Origin: Marinobacterium alkalitolerans
Lineage (GTDB): Bacteria; Pseudomonadota; Gammaproteobacteria; Pseudomonadales; Balneatricaceae
Reading direction: 5' to 3'
Length of the DNA: 64,000 nucleotides
Assembly (NCBI RefSeq): GCF_017776525.1
Contig: NZ_JACVEW010000011.1
Coordinates: 1-64,000, forward strand
The translations under genes and the position numbers were made by a program. Under the pieces are notes generated by a model. The model did not search any database, was not told where the DNA came from, and saw only the letters and a program-made list of their open reading frames with translations. This document shows positions 8,088 to 17,690 of this stretch, piece after piece. Numbering within the stretch: the stretch's first letter is position 1; every line of letters begins with the position of its first letter.

Positions 8088-8116
8088 ATGGTGGGGTTAT
8101 GCCCCCCTGATCAGGA

Positions 8117-10345
8117 TCAGCGTCGGCCGCGGCGACCGGCACCACCGGCGTTGCGGCCCTTTTTGCCCGGCCGATTGCCGCTTCTTGGCGGCAGCCCGGT
8201 ATGCTGGGTGAGCAGCTTGCCCTTGCCGGCACGGCTGGACTTGGGCGAATTCTTGCGACGCGGACTCACATGCCGGGCGCCCTCGGGCTGCTCGGCAGGG
8301 ATCAGCTGTCTGTCGCCATCACCGATCAGATCAGCACGGCCCATTGCTGTCAGCGCTTCACGCAGCAGTGGCCAGTTGTCCGGGTCATGGTAGCGCAGGA
8401 ACGCCTTGTGCAGACGGCGCTGACGCTCCCCTTTCACCGTTTCCACCTTCTCGCCGCTTTTCTTATAGGTCAGCTTGCGCAAGGGATTGCGGCCGGAGTG
8501 GTACATCGCCGTGGCGGTAGCCATTGGTGAAGGATAAAACGCCTGTACCTGATCAGCCTTGAACCCGTTGCGCTTGAGCCAGAGCGCCAGGTTCATCATG
8601 TCTTCATCGGTCGTGCCCGGGTGAGCCGCAATGAAGTACGGAATCAGATACTGGTCCTTGCCCGCCTCTTTCGAGAACTTCTCGAACATCTTCTTGAATG
8701 CGTCATAGGTACCGATGCCCGGCTTCATCATCTTGTCGAGCACGCCCCGTTCGGTGTGCTCCGGTGCAATCTTCAGGTAGCCGCCCACATGGTGCGTGAC
8801 CAGCTCGCGGACGTACTCCGGGTCTTCCACCGCCAGGTCATAACGCAGCCCCGAAGCGATCAGAATCTTGTTGACGCCCTCGAGATCCCGTGCCTTGCGG
8901 TAGAGCGAGGTCAATGAGCTGTGATCGGTGTTCAGATTCTGACAGATGCCCGGGAACACACAGGATGGCTTGCGGCAGGCCGCTTCGATCTCGGGGCTCT
9001 TGCACGCCAACCGGTACATGTTGGCCGTGGGGCCGCCAAGGTCGGAAATCACGCCGGTAAAGCCCGGCACCTTGTCACGAATCTCTTCGATCTCGTTAAG
9101 GATCGATTCGTGGGAGCGGTTCTGAATAATGCGGCCTTCATGCTCGGTGATGGAACAGAAGGTACAGCCACCGAAACAGCCGCGCATGATATTGACCGAA
9201 AAACGGATCATCTTGTACGCCGGAATCTCGGCATCACCATACGCCGGATGCGGTACTCGCTGGTACGGCAGGTCGAACACATGGTCCATCTCTTCAGTGG
9301 TCAGCGGGATCGGCGGCGGGTTGAGCCAGACCTCCTGATCCCCGTGCAGCTGCACCAGCGCCCGAGCATTGCCCGGATTGGTTTCCAGGTGCAACACCCG
9401 GTTGGCGTGGGCGTAGAGGACCGGGTCATTGCGTACCTTCTCGAAGGATGGCAAACGGATCACGGTCTTGCTGCGGTCCAGCCTCACACGGGGCTCGATA
9501 TGCAGCACCTGCACCTCGTCTTCGGCCTCCATCTCGGCGCTTTCGCCACCCTCGCGGCCATTTTCGAGCTGGCAGGCATCCAGATCACGGGTGTTTACAT
9601 AAGGGTTGATGATCTTGTCGATCTTGCCCGGACGGTCGATACGGGTGGAGTCGATCTCCATCCAGCCTTCAGGGGTATCCTTGCGCACGAAGGCGGTGCC
9701 GCGCACATCGGTAATCTCGCTGACCGGTTCACCACGGGCGATGCGGTGCGCCACTTCGACAATCGCCCGCTCGGCGTTGCCGTACAGCAGCAGATCGGCG
9801 CGAGCATCCAGCAAAATGGACCGGCGCACCTTGTCCTGCCAGTAATCGTAATGGGCGATGCGGCGCAGCGAGCCCTCAATGCCACCCAGAATAATCGGCA
9901 CATCCTTGTAGGCTTCACGGCAGCGCTGACTGTACACCAGGCTGGCACGGTCCGGGCGCTTGCCCGCCTTGCCACCCGGCGTATAGGCGTCGTCGGAACG
10001 GATCTTCCGATCAGCCGTGTAGCGGTTGATCATCGAGTCCATGTTGCCTGCAGCCACACCAAAGAACAGGTTGGGCTTGCCCAGCGCCTTGAACGGCTCG
10101 GCAGCACTCCAGTCCGGCTGCGCGATGATGCCGACCCTGAACCCCTGGGCTTCCAGCAGGCGACCGATGATCGCCATGCCGAAGGACGGGTGGTCGACGT
10201 AGGCATCACCGGTGACGATGATGATGTCGCAGCTGTCCCAGCCGAGCTGATCCATCTCCTCACGGGACATGGGCAGGAAAGGAGCCGGGCCAAAGCACTC
10301 GGCCCAGTATTTGGAATAATCGTAAATCGGTGTCACAGCCGGCAT
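8117..10345 (-). CDS. ygiQ: YgiQ/UPF0313 radical SAM protein
   Basis: This is a large cytosolic radical S-adenosylmethionine protein. From the chosen ATG at 10345 ([19 protein letters not shown]) it has 742 residues and aligns with the start of the E. coli homologue; an upstream in-frame start at 10417 would add 24 unsupported residues. The Fe-S motif Cx3Cx2C is in [11 protein letters not shown] (about Cys390, 394, 397). The N-terminal B12-binding-like half ([22 protein letters not shown]) and the basic C-terminal tail rich in Arg, Lys and Gly are typical. The reaction is not established for the family. It stands alone between csp and a divergent receptor gene. Confidence 0.93.
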   Translation of the reverse strand: MPAVTPIYDYSKYWAECFGPAPFLPMSREEMDQLGWDSCDIIIVTGDAYVDHPSFGMAIIGRLLEAQGFRVGIIAQPDWSAAEPFKALGKPNLFFGVAAGNMDSMINRYTADRKIRSDDAYTPGGKAGKRPDRASLVYSQRCREAYKDVPIILGGIEGSLRRIAHYDYWQDKVRRSILLDARADLLLYGNAERAIVEVAHRIARGEPVSEITDVRGTAFVRKDTPEGWMEIDSTRIDRPGKIDKIINPYVNTRDLDACQLENGREGGESAEMEAEDEVQVLHIEPRVRLDRSKTVIRLPSFEKVRNDPVLYAHANRVLHLETNPGNARALVQLHGDQEVWLNPPPIPLTTEEMDHVFDLPYQRVPHPAYGDAEIPAYKMIRFSVNIMRGCFGGCTFCSITEHEGRIIQNRSHESILNEIEEIRDKVPGFTGVISDLGGPTANMYRLACKSPEIEAACRKPSCVFPGICQNLNTDHSSLTSLYRKARDLEGVNKILIASGLRYDLAVEDPEYVRELVTHHVGGYLKIAPEHTERGVLDKMMKPGIGTYDAFKKMFEKFSKEAGKDQYLIPYFIAAHPGTTDEDMMNLALWLKRNGFKADQVQAFYPSPMATATAMYHSGRNPLRKLTYKKSGEKVETVKGERQRRLHKAFLRYHDPDNWPLLREALTAMGRADLIGDGDRQLIPAEQPEGARHVSPRRKNSPKSSRAGKGKLLTQHTGLPPRSGNRPGKKGRNAGGAGRRGRR

Positions 10346-10443
10346 GAACAACTCTGCGCTTAAGGGTGGATCAGGGGGCGCGAGTATAGCGCATTTTTTG
10401 ACCAGAACCGACTGCAACGACGCACTCTGATCAACTATTTATT

Positions 10444-10463
10444 GCTAATGATAATTACTATCA
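10444..10463. promoter_or_regulatory. Fur box upstream of TonB-dependent receptor
   Basis: The core TGATAAT-T-ACTATCA (10449-10463) matches the 7-1-7 Fur consensus at 13 of 14 positions, and the 19-base window 10444-10462 matches the classical consensus at 16 of 19. It lies 50 bases before the receptor start, so iron-replete Fur would repress the receptor gene. Confidence 0.85.
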
Positions 10464-10513
10464 ATATCATAATCAGGCATTTTAACTTATGGATCCCCGC
10501 GAAAGGACGTTTT

Positions 10514-12616
10514 ATGCTCAAGCGACACCCCCTCTCCCTCGCCATTGCCACCCTGCTGGTTTCACACACGTCTCAGGCCGAGAGCACCGAAGCCACACAG
10601 ATCGACTCGGACAAGGTGGTGATTACCGGCACGGCCCAGTCTTTCAAGAGCGATACCAGCACCGGTGCCATGCGTATGGACATGTCACAGCTGGAGACCC
10701 CACAGCAGGTGAATGTGATCAGCGAACAGTTAATCACCGAACAGGGCTCAACGACGCTGGGCGAAGTGCTGGAGAACGATGCCAGCATTGCAGCGGGTGG
10801 AACCAGCCGTAACCGCGAACGCTTTTCTCTGCGCGGTTTCAGCCTGAACAGCGGCAGCGGGTTCCTGCGCAACGGACAGCAGCACTGGTCCCACTACCGC
10901 CAGCCCATTGAGCTGCTGGACCGGGTAGAAGTGCTCAAGGGGCCGTCCGGGCTGCTGTACGGAAAGTCGGCTCCGGGCGGGTTGATCAATATGGTCACCA
11001 AAAAGCCCACCTATGAACAGCAAACGCTTGTACGTCAGGATTTCGGCTCAGACAACGAACGCCGTACCCTGCTGGATACCAGCGGTGCTCTGACCGAGGA
11101 CGAACGTCTGCGTGCCCGCCTGGTGCTGTCACACCAGCAGTATGACAGCTGGCGTGAGTATACCGATGGCAGCACGCCCGAAACCGAGCGCTTCGTGGGC
11201 GGCCTGTTCGTGGACTACGACCTGAGCGACAAGGCCACTCTGTCCTTCCACTACGACAAAACCCGGGATGACGGCAGCGTGGATTCAGGCGCCTATATCG
11301 AAGATGGCAAGCCGGTGCTGGGAGATCAGCATATCTGGAATGCCCAGTGGTCCAACATCGACAACGAGGTCGAGAACATCGGCGTGGACCTGGCCTGGCA
11401 ACTGAGCAGAGACTGGGCACTGAACGCCGGATACAACCACCAGGATTTTGTGCGTCATGATCTGGAAAGCATGTCGTTCAGCAACTATGACGCCGCTGCC
11501 GGTACCTGGGAGGTACGCGGGTTCGACCGGCACGACAACTGGCAGTTTGAAACGGCCTACGCGGACCTGAACGGCCGCTTCAATACGGGCCGGATTCAGC
11601 ATGAAGTGTTATTGGGCGCAAACTGGCTCAACTATTACTACCTGCGTCAGCAGGACAACTTCAGTGGCCTGTCGGCATCGGTCGGCAACAGCACCGCGTT
11701 TCCGGCGGGGCTGGATTACACCAGTGTTGCACCCGGTGCGCCCAGTGAGCGCGACTCCTACGGCCTTTACCTGCAGGACCTGATCACACTGACCCCACAG
11801 TGGCAGCTCCTGCTCGGGGCACGTTACGACCGTGAAGATGACGGCGAACAGGTGGAAAGCAACATCGTGCCCAAGGCCGGACTGATCTATCACCTCGCCC
11901 CGGCAGGCTCTGTCTACCTGACCTACTCGGAAAGCTTTGAACCCCAGGGGGAAGTAACCAGCGGACGCGGCATCAACTACATCAATGAGGGTATGAAGCT
12001 GGACCCGGTCACCGGTGAAATCATCGAGCTGGGCACCAAGTGGAATCTGATGGATGAGCGGCTTCTGCTCAGCGCTGCGGTCTTCGACCTGCGCCAGCAG
12101 AATATCGTGCTGCGTGAAGAAATCACCTCAGGTCCCAATGCCGGCATGTACGAAGCCTTTCAGGCCGGGGAACAGAAACATATCGGCGCGGAAATCATGG
12201 CGTCCGGCCAGTTGACTGACCGACTCTCTCTGCAGGGCTCCGCCACCTGGCTGAATGCTGAAATCATCGATCCGAGCCGACCGGCACTGAACGGCAACCG
12301 GCCTGCGGATGTACCCGAGTTCTCCGCGTCCGTCTGGACCCGCTATGACCTGACCGGGGACACCCGACTGAACCTGGGTGCCGTCCACGTGGGCGAGCGG
12401 TACGGTGACAGTGAGAATACCTACAGCAAGGATGCATACACCCGCTTTGACGCCGGGCTGTCCCACCAGGTACGCCAATTCAAGCAGGCCGACCTGACTC
12501 TGAGACTGAAAGTGGAGAACCTGTTTGACGAGGACTACCTCGCCGGCGGGGATCAGACCACCACGGTCCTCGGTGAAGGCCGCAACTTCCTCGCCTCTGT
12601 CGAGATGCGTTTCTGA
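10514..12616 (+). CDS. TonB-dependent ferric-siderophore receptor
   Basis: This is an outer-membrane 22-strand barrel with an N-terminal plug, 700 residues from ATG 10514, which has the ribosome binding site GAAAGGA. An earlier start at 10442 would lie in the Fur box. A signal peptide ends near SQA/ES (residue 22). A TonB-box-like DKVVITGT follows. The plug runs to about residue 150 with LRGFSLNSGSGFLRNG and VEVLKGPSGLLYGKSAPGGLINMVTKKP. The C-terminus ends in Phe (VEMRF), as usual for barrel insertion. It belongs to the FpvA/FhuE-like siderophore receptor group; the ligand is unknown. It imports ferric chelate using TonB energy, perhaps from the TonB2 complex at 20-24 kb. Confidence 0.92.
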   Translation: MLKRHPLSLAIATLLVSHTSQAESTEATQIDSDKVVITGTAQSFKSDTSTGAMRMDMSQLETPQQVNVISEQLITEQGSTTLGEVLENDASIAAGGTSRNRERFSLRGFSLNSGSGFLRNGQQHWSHYRQPIELLDRVEVLKGPSGLLYGKSAPGGLINMVTKKPTYEQQTLVRQDFGSDNERRTLLDTSGALTEDERLRARLVLSHQQYDSWREYTDGSTPETERFVGGLFVDYDLSDKATLSFHYDKTRDDGSVDSGAYIEDGKPVLGDQHIWNAQWSNIDNEVENIGVDLAWQLSRDWALNAGYNHQDFVRHDLESMSFSNYDAAAGTWEVRGFDRHDNWQFETAYADLNGRFNTGRIQHEVLLGANWLNYYYLRQQDNFSGLSASVGNSTAFPAGLDYTSVAPGAPSERDSYGLYLQDLITLTPQWQLLLGARYDREDDGEQVESNIVPKAGLIYHLAPAGSVYLTYSESFEPQGEVTSGRGINYINEGMKLDPVTGEIIELGTKWNLMDERLLLSAAVFDLRQQNIVLREEITSGPNAGMYEAFQAGEQKHIGAEIMASGQLTDRLSLQGSATWLNAEIIDPSRPALNGNRPADVPEFSASVWTRYDLTGDTRLNLGAVHVGERYGDSENTYSKDAYTRFDAGLSHQVRQFKQADLTLRLKVENLFDEDYLAGGDQTTTVLGEGRNFLASVEMRF

Positions 12617-12646
12617 GCACCTGACATCATCCTCTCCCCAACGTCA

Positions 12647-12671
12647 ACGGCCCCTTTCGGGGCCGTTTTAT
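12647..12671 (+). terminator. Intrinsic terminator after the TonB-dependent receptor
   Basis: The GC-rich stem ACGGCCCC-TTTC-GGGGCCGT is followed by TTTATT, 30 bases after the receptor stop. It also faces the end of the convergent antiporter gene. Confidence 0.85.
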
Positions 12672-12686
12672 TGTGCGGTATCAGGA

Positions 12687-14003
12687 TCAGGCGTTCCTGG
12701 GGCTCGGTTTGCCCAGCACAATGGACACCAGCGCCACGGCAGCCAGCACCCAGCAGTAGTGAATGTTGCCCACGATCACCAGCGGTGAAAGCCCCGCGAT
12801 CGAGCCTGCCAGCAGCACCTGTGCACCGTAGGGCAGCATGCCCTGTACCACACAGGAGAAGATATCCATCAGACTGGCACTGCGACGGGCATCAACGCCG
12901 TAGCGTCCCGCAATATCCTTGGCCAGGCTGCCCGCAATCAGGATGGCCACCGTGTTATTGGCGGTACACACGTTGGTCAGCGCCACGGCAGCACTGATGC
13001 TGAACTCGCCGGAGCGGCGGTGCTTCTTCGGGTCGCTGCTCTGACGCGAGAGCTTGTCGATCACCCCGGCCAGCCAGACCAGCCCACCCTGAGACTTCAT
13101 CAACGCGCCCAGACCACCGATCAACAGCGACAGGATCAGAATCTCCTGCATACCGGTATAACCGGCATAGATATCCTTGGACCACTGCGCCAGGTGGTAG
13201 TCTTCCGCTGCGTAGAAGCCAACGCCACCGGCCAGCAGAATACCGACAAAGAGCACCACCATTACGTTCAAGCCAGACAGGGCCAGCACCAGCACCGCCA
13301 GATACGGCAGGACGCGTATCAGCTCATAGTCACCCGGCGCCTCCATCTGGGCACTGCTGCCCTGAATAAACAGCCACACCAGCGTGAGCAGGGCAGCCGG
13401 CAGTGCAATCTTGAAGTTGAGGCGGAACTTGTCACGCATCTCGCAGCCCTGGGTACGGGTAGCAGCGATGGTGGTATCGGAAATGATCGACAGGTTATCG
13501 CCGAACATGGCGCCACCGACCACGGTACCAATGGTCAGCAGCAGCGAAAGATCCGTCGCTTCGGCCACACCGACCGCGATGGGAGCGATGGCAGCAATAG
13601 TCCCCATGGAGGTGCCCATGGAGGTGGCGACAAACGCGGTGATCACGAACAGCCCCGGCAACACCAGCGATGGCGGAATAACGCTGAGCCCCAGATTCAC
13701 GGTCGCATCCACGCCGCCCACGGCCTTGGCGACACTGGCAAACGCGCCGGCCAGCAGGTAGATCAGCGCCATGGTAATAATGGTGTTATCACCCACGCCC
13801 GAGATGAAGGTCTCGATCCGTTCGTTCAGCTGCCCTTTCTGGAACAGCAACGCCAGCACGATCGCGGGCAGAATCGCAACCGGTGCCGAGATCTGGTAGA
13901 AGGCAAATTCAACGTCTGCCGCCTGATAGTACAGACCACTGCCGATAAACAGTGCCAAAAAGAGTCCAAGTGGCAACAAGGCCAGCGGAGAGTTCTGCTT
14001 CAT
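12687..14003 (-). CDS. NhaC-family Na+/H+ antiporter
   Basis: This is a polytopic inner-membrane protein of 438 residues with about 11-12 helices. The conserved region FVATSMGTSMGTIAAIAPIAVGVAEA and GDNLSIISDTTIAATRTQGCEMRDKFR is characteristic of the NhaC/ArcD-like superfamily, as is the C-terminal half repeat TNVCTANNTVAILIAGSLAKDIA. It is expected to exchange sodium for protons, but related members exchange organic ions. It lies alone, convergent with the upstream receptor and followed by a 205-base gap before mtgA. Confidence 0.85.
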   Translation of the reverse strand: MKQNSPLALLPLGLFLALFIGSGLYYQAADVEFAFYQISAPVAILPAIVLALLFQKGQLNERIETFISGVGDNTIITMALIYLLAGAFASVAKAVGGVDATVNLGLSVIPPSLVLPGLFVITAFVATSMGTSMGTIAAIAPIAVGVAEATDLSLLLTIGTVVGGAMFGDNLSIISDTTIAATRTQGCEMRDKFRLNFKIALPAALLTLVWLFIQGSSAQMEAPGDYELIRVLPYLAVLVLALSGLNVMVVLFVGILLAGGVGFYAAEDYHLAQWSKDIYAGYTGMQEILILSLLIGGLGALMKSQGGLVWLAGVIDKLSRQSSDPKKHRRSGEFSISAAVALTNVCTANNTVAILIAGSLAKDIAGRYGVDARRSASLMDIFSCVVQGMLPYGAQVLLAGSIAGLSPLVIVGNIHYCWVLAAVALVSIVLGKPSPRNA

Positions 14004-14168
14004 TATGCGTATCCGGATTGTTTATGGCCGATCAGGCCAACACCTTGCCACTGCGGGCCGGGTAGGCTCACAGAGACAACGGATTCAAGAGGTTACAAAC
14101 CTTGTCGAGGCTTAAATCGACAAGGGCCCAATAGAGTTGCGCCACCCTGCGCGAAGAAGTGGTCCTTT

Positions 14169-14186
14169 ATACTACAAACGTAGTAT
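14169..14186. promoter_or_regulatory. Perfect palindrome between nhaC-type gene and mtgA
   Basis: The inverted repeat ATACTAC-AAAC-GTAGTAT is perfect, with 7-bp arms. It is AT-rich and has no T tract, so it looks more like a repressor operator than a terminator. It recalls the TACTACA/TGTAGTA operators of BlaI/CopY-type repressors with one central mismatch, but no such repressor gene is in the window. Confidence 0.4.
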
Positions 14187-14208
14187 GAACTGAAGTTTTT
14201 ATAACTTT

Positions 14209-14937
14209 CTATCGAAGCGAGGCGAGCCAGTCCGGCCCCAGCTGCTGCATCTGCGCCAGTATCCAGTGTGCTCGCTGTCGCACATGAGGGCTGGGCGGTT
14301 CCGCGGGGTAACGCCAGGGGTTGGGCAACACGGCTGCCAGCCGGGCCGCCTGCTGTGGCGATACGCGAGACAGGGGCCGCTGAAACCAGTATTCGCTGGC
14401 GGCCCCCACACCATAAACGCCCGGGGCGAACTCCACGATGTTCAGGTACAGCTCCAGAATGCGACGCTTGCCCAACACGCCTTCCAGGGCCAATGCCAGC
14501 GGCAGCTCAATCCCCTTGCGTGCCCAGTCCCGCCCGGGCCAGAGAAACAGGTTTTTGGCCGTCTGCTGCGTCAGGGTGCTGGCCCCTCGCAGCCCCTGCC
14601 CATCCAGTGCATCACCCAGCGCCTGCTGTATCGCCTTGAGGTCCACTCCGAAGTGCAATGGAAAGCGCTGATCTTCGGAGGCGACAACGGCCAGCTGCAT
14701 GCTGAGCGGGATCTGTTCCAGATCAACCCACTGGTGGCGAATGCTGTCCGGATACCCCGGCGGCCGGGTGATTTCCCGCCACGCCATCCAGGACCAGACC
14801 GGCGGATCGATGACTTTCACGCCCAGTATCAGCAACAGCGCCAGCAGGCAAAGCACCAGCAGAAGTCGCCAGGTCAGCCACCACAGGGGGCGCAGAATAT
14901 AGCGGGATAACAGGGAAGGCCGGGTGCGCGCTACCAT
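14209..14937 (-). CDS. mtgA: Monofunctional peptidoglycan glycosyltransferase
   Basis: This 242-residue inner-membrane enzyme polymerises lipid II into glycan strands. One membrane helix (about residues 20-45) is followed by a GT51 domain. The catalytic Glu is at about 88 in SEDQRFPLHFGVD, with the next motif GASTLTQQTAKNLFLWPGRDWARKGIELPLA and RRILELYLNIVEF also intact. It lacks a transpeptidase domain, as expected for MtgA. It lies 106 bases downstream of the flavodoxin gene in the same direction, and no terminator is obvious between them. Confidence 0.95.
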   Translation of the reverse strand: MVARTRPSLLSRYILRPLWWLTWRLLLVLCLLALLLILGVKVIDPPVWSWMAWREITRPPGYPDSIRHQWVDLEQIPLSMQLAVVASEDQRFPLHFGVDLKAIQQALGDALDGQGLRGASTLTQQTAKNLFLWPGRDWARKGIELPLALALEGVLGKRRILELYLNIVEFAPGVYGVGAASEYWFQRPLSRVSPQQAARLAAVLPNPWRYPAEPPSPHVRQRAHWILAQMQQLGPDWLASLR

Positions 14938-15043
14938 GGTGTTTGGCGGTCAGTGTTAACGGAAAACAGACTCATGGGCCTATTGTATAGACTGTTGCGC
15001 TAACGTGCCCAGCGTCTGTGAGGACCGGCTCCGGGCAGGCGCT

Positions 15044-15652
15044 TCAGGCGGACTCCTGCTGCAACTGCCTGAACCAGAGATCAATCATGCGCGGGTCGGC
15101 CTGACTGACCTGCACGGGCGCAAACAGGGGCTTGCCTCCAGCGGCCTGAAACCGCTGCGCGACTTCAAGGCCAAAGGCACAAAAGCGGGGGTAACTGCGA
15201 TCCCCCAGAGCAAGCACGGCAAACGGCCTGCCGGCAAAGCGATCAAGTTGAACGCTCGCCTCCCACCCGACAGCAGTTTTGGGTGGATCTCCGTTACCGG
15301 TGGTACTGACCACCAGTAACAGCGCCCTGTCAGGCGGCTCAACACGGCCCAGCTGATTAAGCGCAACCGGCTCGGCACTGAAGCCGGACTTGCGCAGGCG
15401 CTTGCAGGTTGCCTGCGCCAATTGGCGTGCCGTTCCGGTTTCGGTCGCATAGACCACGCGGTAATCAACCCGATCCGATGCAGGTGGGGCCGATGCTCGC
15501 TGGCGGCGCAGCGAACGGGCCAGCACCAGGGCATAGGCGACCAGTGCAACACTGGCCCAGCCGCGACGCTCAGCGCTCAGGGCGTCCAACTGCCAGATGC
15601 CCAACAGCAGCAGCCCCAGCAACAGCCAAAGTACCCCTGACGCCCACTTCAC
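15044..15652 (-). CDS. Membrane-anchored flavodoxin-domain protein (iron-linked operon)
   Basis: This 202-residue protein has two N-terminal membrane helices (about residues 3-22 and 30-47) and a cytosolic flavodoxin domain. The FMN phosphate loop is YATETGTARQLA; VVSTTGNGDPP and ALGDRSYPRFCAFG are the other FMN loops, as in the N-terminal part of sulfite reductase or cytochrome P450 reductase flavoproteins. The FAD and NAD(P)H domains that follow in those proteins are absent, so it needs an outside electron donor. It overlaps the DUF4198 gene (ATGA) and is last of four co-directional genes behind Fur-type sites. A role in passing electrons to a PepSY membrane reductase is inferred. Confidence 0.85.
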   Translation of the reverse strand: MKWASGVLWLLLGLLLLGIWQLDALSAERRGWASVALVAYALVLARSLRRQRASAPPASDRVDYRVVYATETGTARQLAQATCKRLRKSGFSAEPVALNQLGRVEPPDRALLLVVSTTGNGDPPKTAVGWEASVQLDRFAGRPFAVLALGDRSYPRFCAFGLEVAQRFQAAGGKPLFAPVQVSQADPRMIDLWFRQLQQESA

Positions 15653-16458
15653 AGCGGCAACACCTCCAGCGTGGCGCTGTAGCTCAGACGGCGTTTGGCC
15701 CCTTCAACAACCTGGCTCGGCTGCTCTGCCTCCAGCTCCAGCCAGTACATGCCCGGCTCATCAAAGATAACTTCAACCTTTCCGCCGCCATCCGTTGTCA
15801 GCGCAATCTCGTCAACCCGGTCACGGTAGCGGATACCGTCCCGAATCAGCACCCCTGACAGTCCTGCCGCAGGCTTGCCATCCAGCAGAAACTTGAACCG
15901 CACGGGCTCAGCGGTCACCAGATCGTTGGGGTGGGTCAGCGGCACCAGCTCGAGCCCCTGTCCGCTGGGCATAAAGGTTGCGTTCGTCGGTGCGCCTCTG
16001 GTCACAAACACCTGCATGCGACGGTCAACCTCGCTGACGCGCAAATCCTGTGCCGCCACCGGAATCTGATCAAGCTCGTCAGCCCTGCCCCACCAGCGCG
16101 TGGGCTTGCCATCCATTTTGAAGAACGCGAACACGCCCTGCCGATGCATCTGCAGGGTATAAGTGCCCTCTTCTTTCAACTCAACGTCAAACGTGGAGCG
16201 GAAACGCCCCTTGGCCCGGTTCTGCGCGTCGACGGCTTCACCGGACGGTGACAGGATCTGCAGCGAGTCCAGCTGCAACGGGTGGTATTCAAAGTAGAAC
16301 AGGCTGTTGGATACGGCGCCATCGACGGTCACCCAGGCGTTGTCGCCCGACAGGACGGTTGCCGAGGGCAGCATCCAGGCACGGTGTGCCTGCGCGACGG
16401 TGGCAAGACTCATTCCCAGTACCAACAGGGCTCCGGCCCCGAAACGTTTCATATTCAT
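15649..16458 (-). CDS. DUF4198 periplasmic protein
   Basis: This is a 269-residue exported protein with a signal peptide ending near AQA (residue 24) followed by HRAWMLPSATVLSGDNAWVTVDGAVSN, the family's typical start. It contains two Ig-like/carboxypeptidase-regulatory-like beta domains (for example TDGGGKVEVIFDEPGMYWLELEAE). Members often sit beside TonB receptors and metal-transport genes; the molecular role is not known. It sits 16 bases after the DUF2271 gene and overlaps the flavodoxin gene by 4 bases, which ties it to the iron-linked operon. Confidence 0.85.
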   Translation of the reverse strand: MNMKRFGAGALLVLGMSLATVAQAHRAWMLPSATVLSGDNAWVTVDGAVSNSLFYFEYHPLQLDSLQILSPSGEAVDAQNRAKGRFRSTFDVELKEEGTYTLQMHRQGVFAFFKMDGKPTRWWGRADELDQIPVAAQDLRVSEVDRRMQVFVTRGAPTNATFMPSGQGLELVPLTHPNDLVTAEPVRFKFLLDGKPAAGLSGVLIRDGIRYRDRVDEIALTTDGGGKVEVIFDEPGMYWLELEAEQPSQVVEGAKRRLSYSATLEVLPL

Positions 16459-16474
16459 GTTGCTTCCTTCAGTT

Positions 16475-16993
16475 TTACGGCTTCATGTCCAATGCCACAC
16501 GCCCGAGCTCGTGCTGCCCCTGCTTGTGCTGTTGCAGGGCTGTTTCAGCCGGCCATTGAAACGGCAGACGTATCCGCTCAAGCCCGCCCACTTCTCGTGC
16601 CGCCTCCACCACCAGGCGATACTGTCCGGGCAAGAGGTTCTTCAAAGGCGCCTCACCAGCGGCAAAGGTCAATCGATGCACCCCCACCGGACGGGTAGCC
16701 CCTGACAGCCCATCAACCGGCAACTCGAGCTGGCGACCACTGCGGCGCCACCAGAGGCGCAGGTCCTTGAGCCATTTGGTGCCTTCATTGTTTTTCATCT
16801 CCAAGTCATACCAGACAGCCAGATCCTGCTGGTGGCGCCCTCGCTCATCCTCGATCCAGATCGCCACATACGGGCGGTGGTATTCCGCCACCCTGAGTGC
16901 CGGAATCTCCACTTCAACACTCAACTCCCCGGCCAGTAACCGGCCTGCCGAAACGGACAGCAACATGGCGGCCGTCGCACCTTTCCATCGCAT
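16475..16993 (-). CDS. DUF2271 periplasmic protein
   Basis: This is a 172-residue exported protein with a signal peptide of about 22 residues. The DUF2271 pattern is clear: VEIPALRVAEYHRPYVAIWIEDERGRH, then LAVWYDL and EGTKWLKDLRLWWRRSGRQ. The biochemical function is not established. It is a frequent partner of PepSY membrane proteins in iron-regulated operons, and here it starts 9 bases after one. Confidence 0.87.
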   Translation of the reverse strand: MRWKGATAAMLLSVSAGRLLAGELSVEVEIPALRVAEYHRPYVAIWIEDERGRHQQDLAVWYDLEMKNNEGTKWLKDLRLWWRRSGRQLELPVDGLSGATRPVGVHRLTFAAGEAPLKNLLPGQYRLVVEAAREVGGLERIRLPFQWPAETALQQHKQGQHELGRVALDMKP

Positions 16994-17002
16994 AAAGACT
17001 CC

Positions 17003-17650
17003 TTAATGCACCATTAGAATCGCCAGCAGCAGTGGCACCAGAATACCCAGCCCCGTAACGGGCCAGACACCCGTCCGTTCACGCGCGTGCAGCCAAAGCA
17101 CGGCAAGGCCGGTCAGGCTGAACACCACACAGACAAGCGCAAAAACATCGATAAACAGACGCCATGCTGCCCCGGTGTGACGCCCCTTGTGCAGATCATT
17201 GAGGTAGGCGATCCAGCCGCGGTCGGTGGATTCGTACAGCAGCGCACCAGTGTCCAGCTCTACACTGATCCAGGCATCGCCACCGGGACGGGGCATGGCA
17301 AGATAGACTTCATATTCCGACCACTCCGCCGGACCTGCAGGCAGATGGATCCCTTGCTGCCGTTGCATCCAGACTCTCAGCTCCCGTGGCAGCGCTGCTT
17401 CCTTTGAGCGGGACACCTGCAGAGCCTTGAGAACCGGTGCCGGCACCGTTTGCGCCAGCGTCGTTACCTGTGGCTCGGCCGCGATCTGACCGGCGTGATT
17501 GAGGGTAAAGCCGGTAATGGCAAACAGCAGCATGCCAAAGAGCGCCAGCGCAGAGCTGATCCAGTGCCAGGTCAGCAGACGGCGCAACCATTTCGCCCGT
17601 GACGGCCCGGCTTCGCGCGTTTCTGTACTCCTGATCTCTGTGCGTTCCAT
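17003..17650 (-). CDS. PepSY-associated membrane protein
   Basis: This 215-residue protein has an N-terminal cytoplasmic tail, a first membrane helix (about residues 25-50, RLLTWHWISSALALFGMLLFAITGFTLNHAGQI), a PepSY-like periplasmic domain (DAWISVELDTGALLYESTDRGWIAYLNDLHKGRHTG) and two C-terminal helices. The membrane His residues (His29, His52, and HKGRHTG) could ligate haem, as proposed for PepSY-TM ferric-siderophore reductases such as FpvG/FegB. It leads the operon with DUF2271, DUF4198 and flavodoxin genes and has Fur-type sites just upstream. The reductase role is an inference. Confidence 0.85.
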   Translation of the reverse strand: MERTEIRSTETREAGPSRAKWLRRLLTWHWISSALALFGMLLFAITGFTLNHAGQIAAEPQVTTLAQTVPAPVLKALQVSRSKEAALPRELRVWMQRQQGIHLPAGPAEWSEYEVYLAMPRPGGDAWISVELDTGALLYESTDRGWIAYLNDLHKGRHTGAAWRLFIDVFALVCVVFSLTGLAVLWLHARERTGVWPVTGLGILVPLLLAILMVH

Positions 17651-17690
17651 GCCGGGCTCTCCTGCGTCCTCAACTGTGCGGCCGAAAGAG

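Larger units (their letters stand above)
7429..8116. other. Gene-poor stretch upstream of csp
   Basis: No convincing protein gene lies in these 688 bases; the open frames present have no family features and unlikely composition. The left part is the csp leader and promoter region. Several short inverted repeats are present, including GCCGAC-ACCT-GTCGGC (7908-7923) and GCGGT-atccga-ACCGC (7858-7873). The right end holds a terminator-like hairpin (8050-8087). A small RNA on the plus strand ending at that hairpin is possible but unproven. Confidence 0.4.

Noticed and set aside
8117..8393. Plus-strand open frame overlapping the end of ygiQ
   Set aside because: It is antisense to the Arg/Lys/Gly-rich tail of ygiQ and lacks a ribosome site.
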